5,365 bases of DNA, taken from the NCBI GenBank assembly GCA_016649675.1, contig JAENXG010000175.1:1-5365 (forward strand). The letters run 5' to 3'. Source of the DNA: Methyloceanibacter sp. (GTDB lineage Bacteria; Pseudomonadota; Alphaproteobacteria; Rhizobiales; Methyloligellaceae). The notes under the pieces were generated by a model. That model was not told the origin of the DNA. It saw nothing but the letters and a program-made list of their open reading frames with translations, and searched no databases. The position numbers and the translations under genes are program-made. Below are positions 5,257-5,365 of this stretch, piece after piece (positions within the stretch are counted from its first letter, which is position 1; every line of letters starts with the position of its first letter).

Positions 5257-5365
5257 ATGCATCGCGGCCTTGTCCTTATCTCCGCCATCGCGCTCAGCAC
5301 GCTGCTCATTGCAGCAAAGGCAGTCCCTCCTTCCTCCCTCGAAGGCTATTGGAAGGGCTCTGGCA
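5257..5365 (+). CDS. Secreted protein of unknown function, start only, cut by the window edge
   Basis: Thirty-six codons are visible. The product begins with MHRG, a hydrophobic core (LVLISAIALSTLLIAA), and a likely cleavage site near AKA-V, so a Sec signal peptide directing it to the periplasm is well supported. The first mature residues contain LEGYWKGSG, which resembles the opening of small rhizobial periplasmic proteins I vaguely recall but cannot name. A strong G-rich ribosome binding site (GGGGGGG, 5244-5250) precedes the ATG by six bases. An in-frame ATG at 5179, three bases after the stress-protein stop, would add 26 residues before the signal peptide and is less likely. With an 80-bp gap and no obvious terminator, it may share a transcript with the stress-protein gene. 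Confidence 0.7.
   Translation, partial: MHRGLVLISAIALSTLLIAAKAVPPSSLEGYWKGSG

Overview
The window looks like an accessory region from a rhizobium-type alphaproteobacterium (Bradyrhizobium, Mesorhizobium, Sinorhizobium or a relative). This is inferred from high GC with GC-rich third codon positions, a P1B-5 metal ATPase of the Nia type known from Sinorhizobium meliloti, a DUF6455 gene, an FNR/FixK-type promoter, and transposase and serine-recombinase pieces of kinds I recall as common in rhizobial symbiosis islands and plasmids. The species cannot be fixed from the sequence alone.

Layout from left to right. At 1-288 (minus) is the N-terminal part of an integrase-type transposase that runs off the left edge. 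At 415-684 (minus) is a small four-cysteine DUF6455 protein. Upstream of it is a well-spaced FixK/FNR-like promoter (738-787). At 788-1284 there is no recognisable gene, only short overlapping plus-strand frames with hydrophobic segments that may be decayed or unknown membrane peptides. At 1285-3570 (minus) is the main gene, a 761-residue P1B-5 ATPase with TPC in the metal-binding membrane helix and a C-terminal hemerythrin-like domain. Its leader holds a perfect 7-bp inverted repeat. At 3721-3953 there is a cluster of TTCCC/GGGAA motifs arranged as inverted repeats. At 4000-4265 there is non-coding sequence with one long stem-loop. At 4266-4460 (minus) is the C-terminal remnant of a large serine recombinase. 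At 4733-5176 (plus) is a universal stress protein with an intact ATP-binding signature. At 5257-5365 (plus) is the beginning of a secreted protein cut by the right edge.

How it may fit together (inference). The Fe/Ni-exporting ATPase with an O2- or iron-binding tail, the universal stress protein and the FixK-type promoter in front of the DUF6455 gene all suit adaptation to low oxygen and metal stress, as in a root nodule or waterlogged soil. The ATPase and stress-protein genes point away from each other. The roughly 1.1 kb between them is filled with recombinase debris and repeats, so mobile DNA may have inserted between two formerly closer genes. No CRISPR array, tRNA or rRNA gene was seen. 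I see no clearly new multi-gene system. The most informative leads are the FixK-type promoter on a DUF6455 gene, the leader inverted repeat of the ATPase, and the TTCCC/GGGAA repeat cluster.
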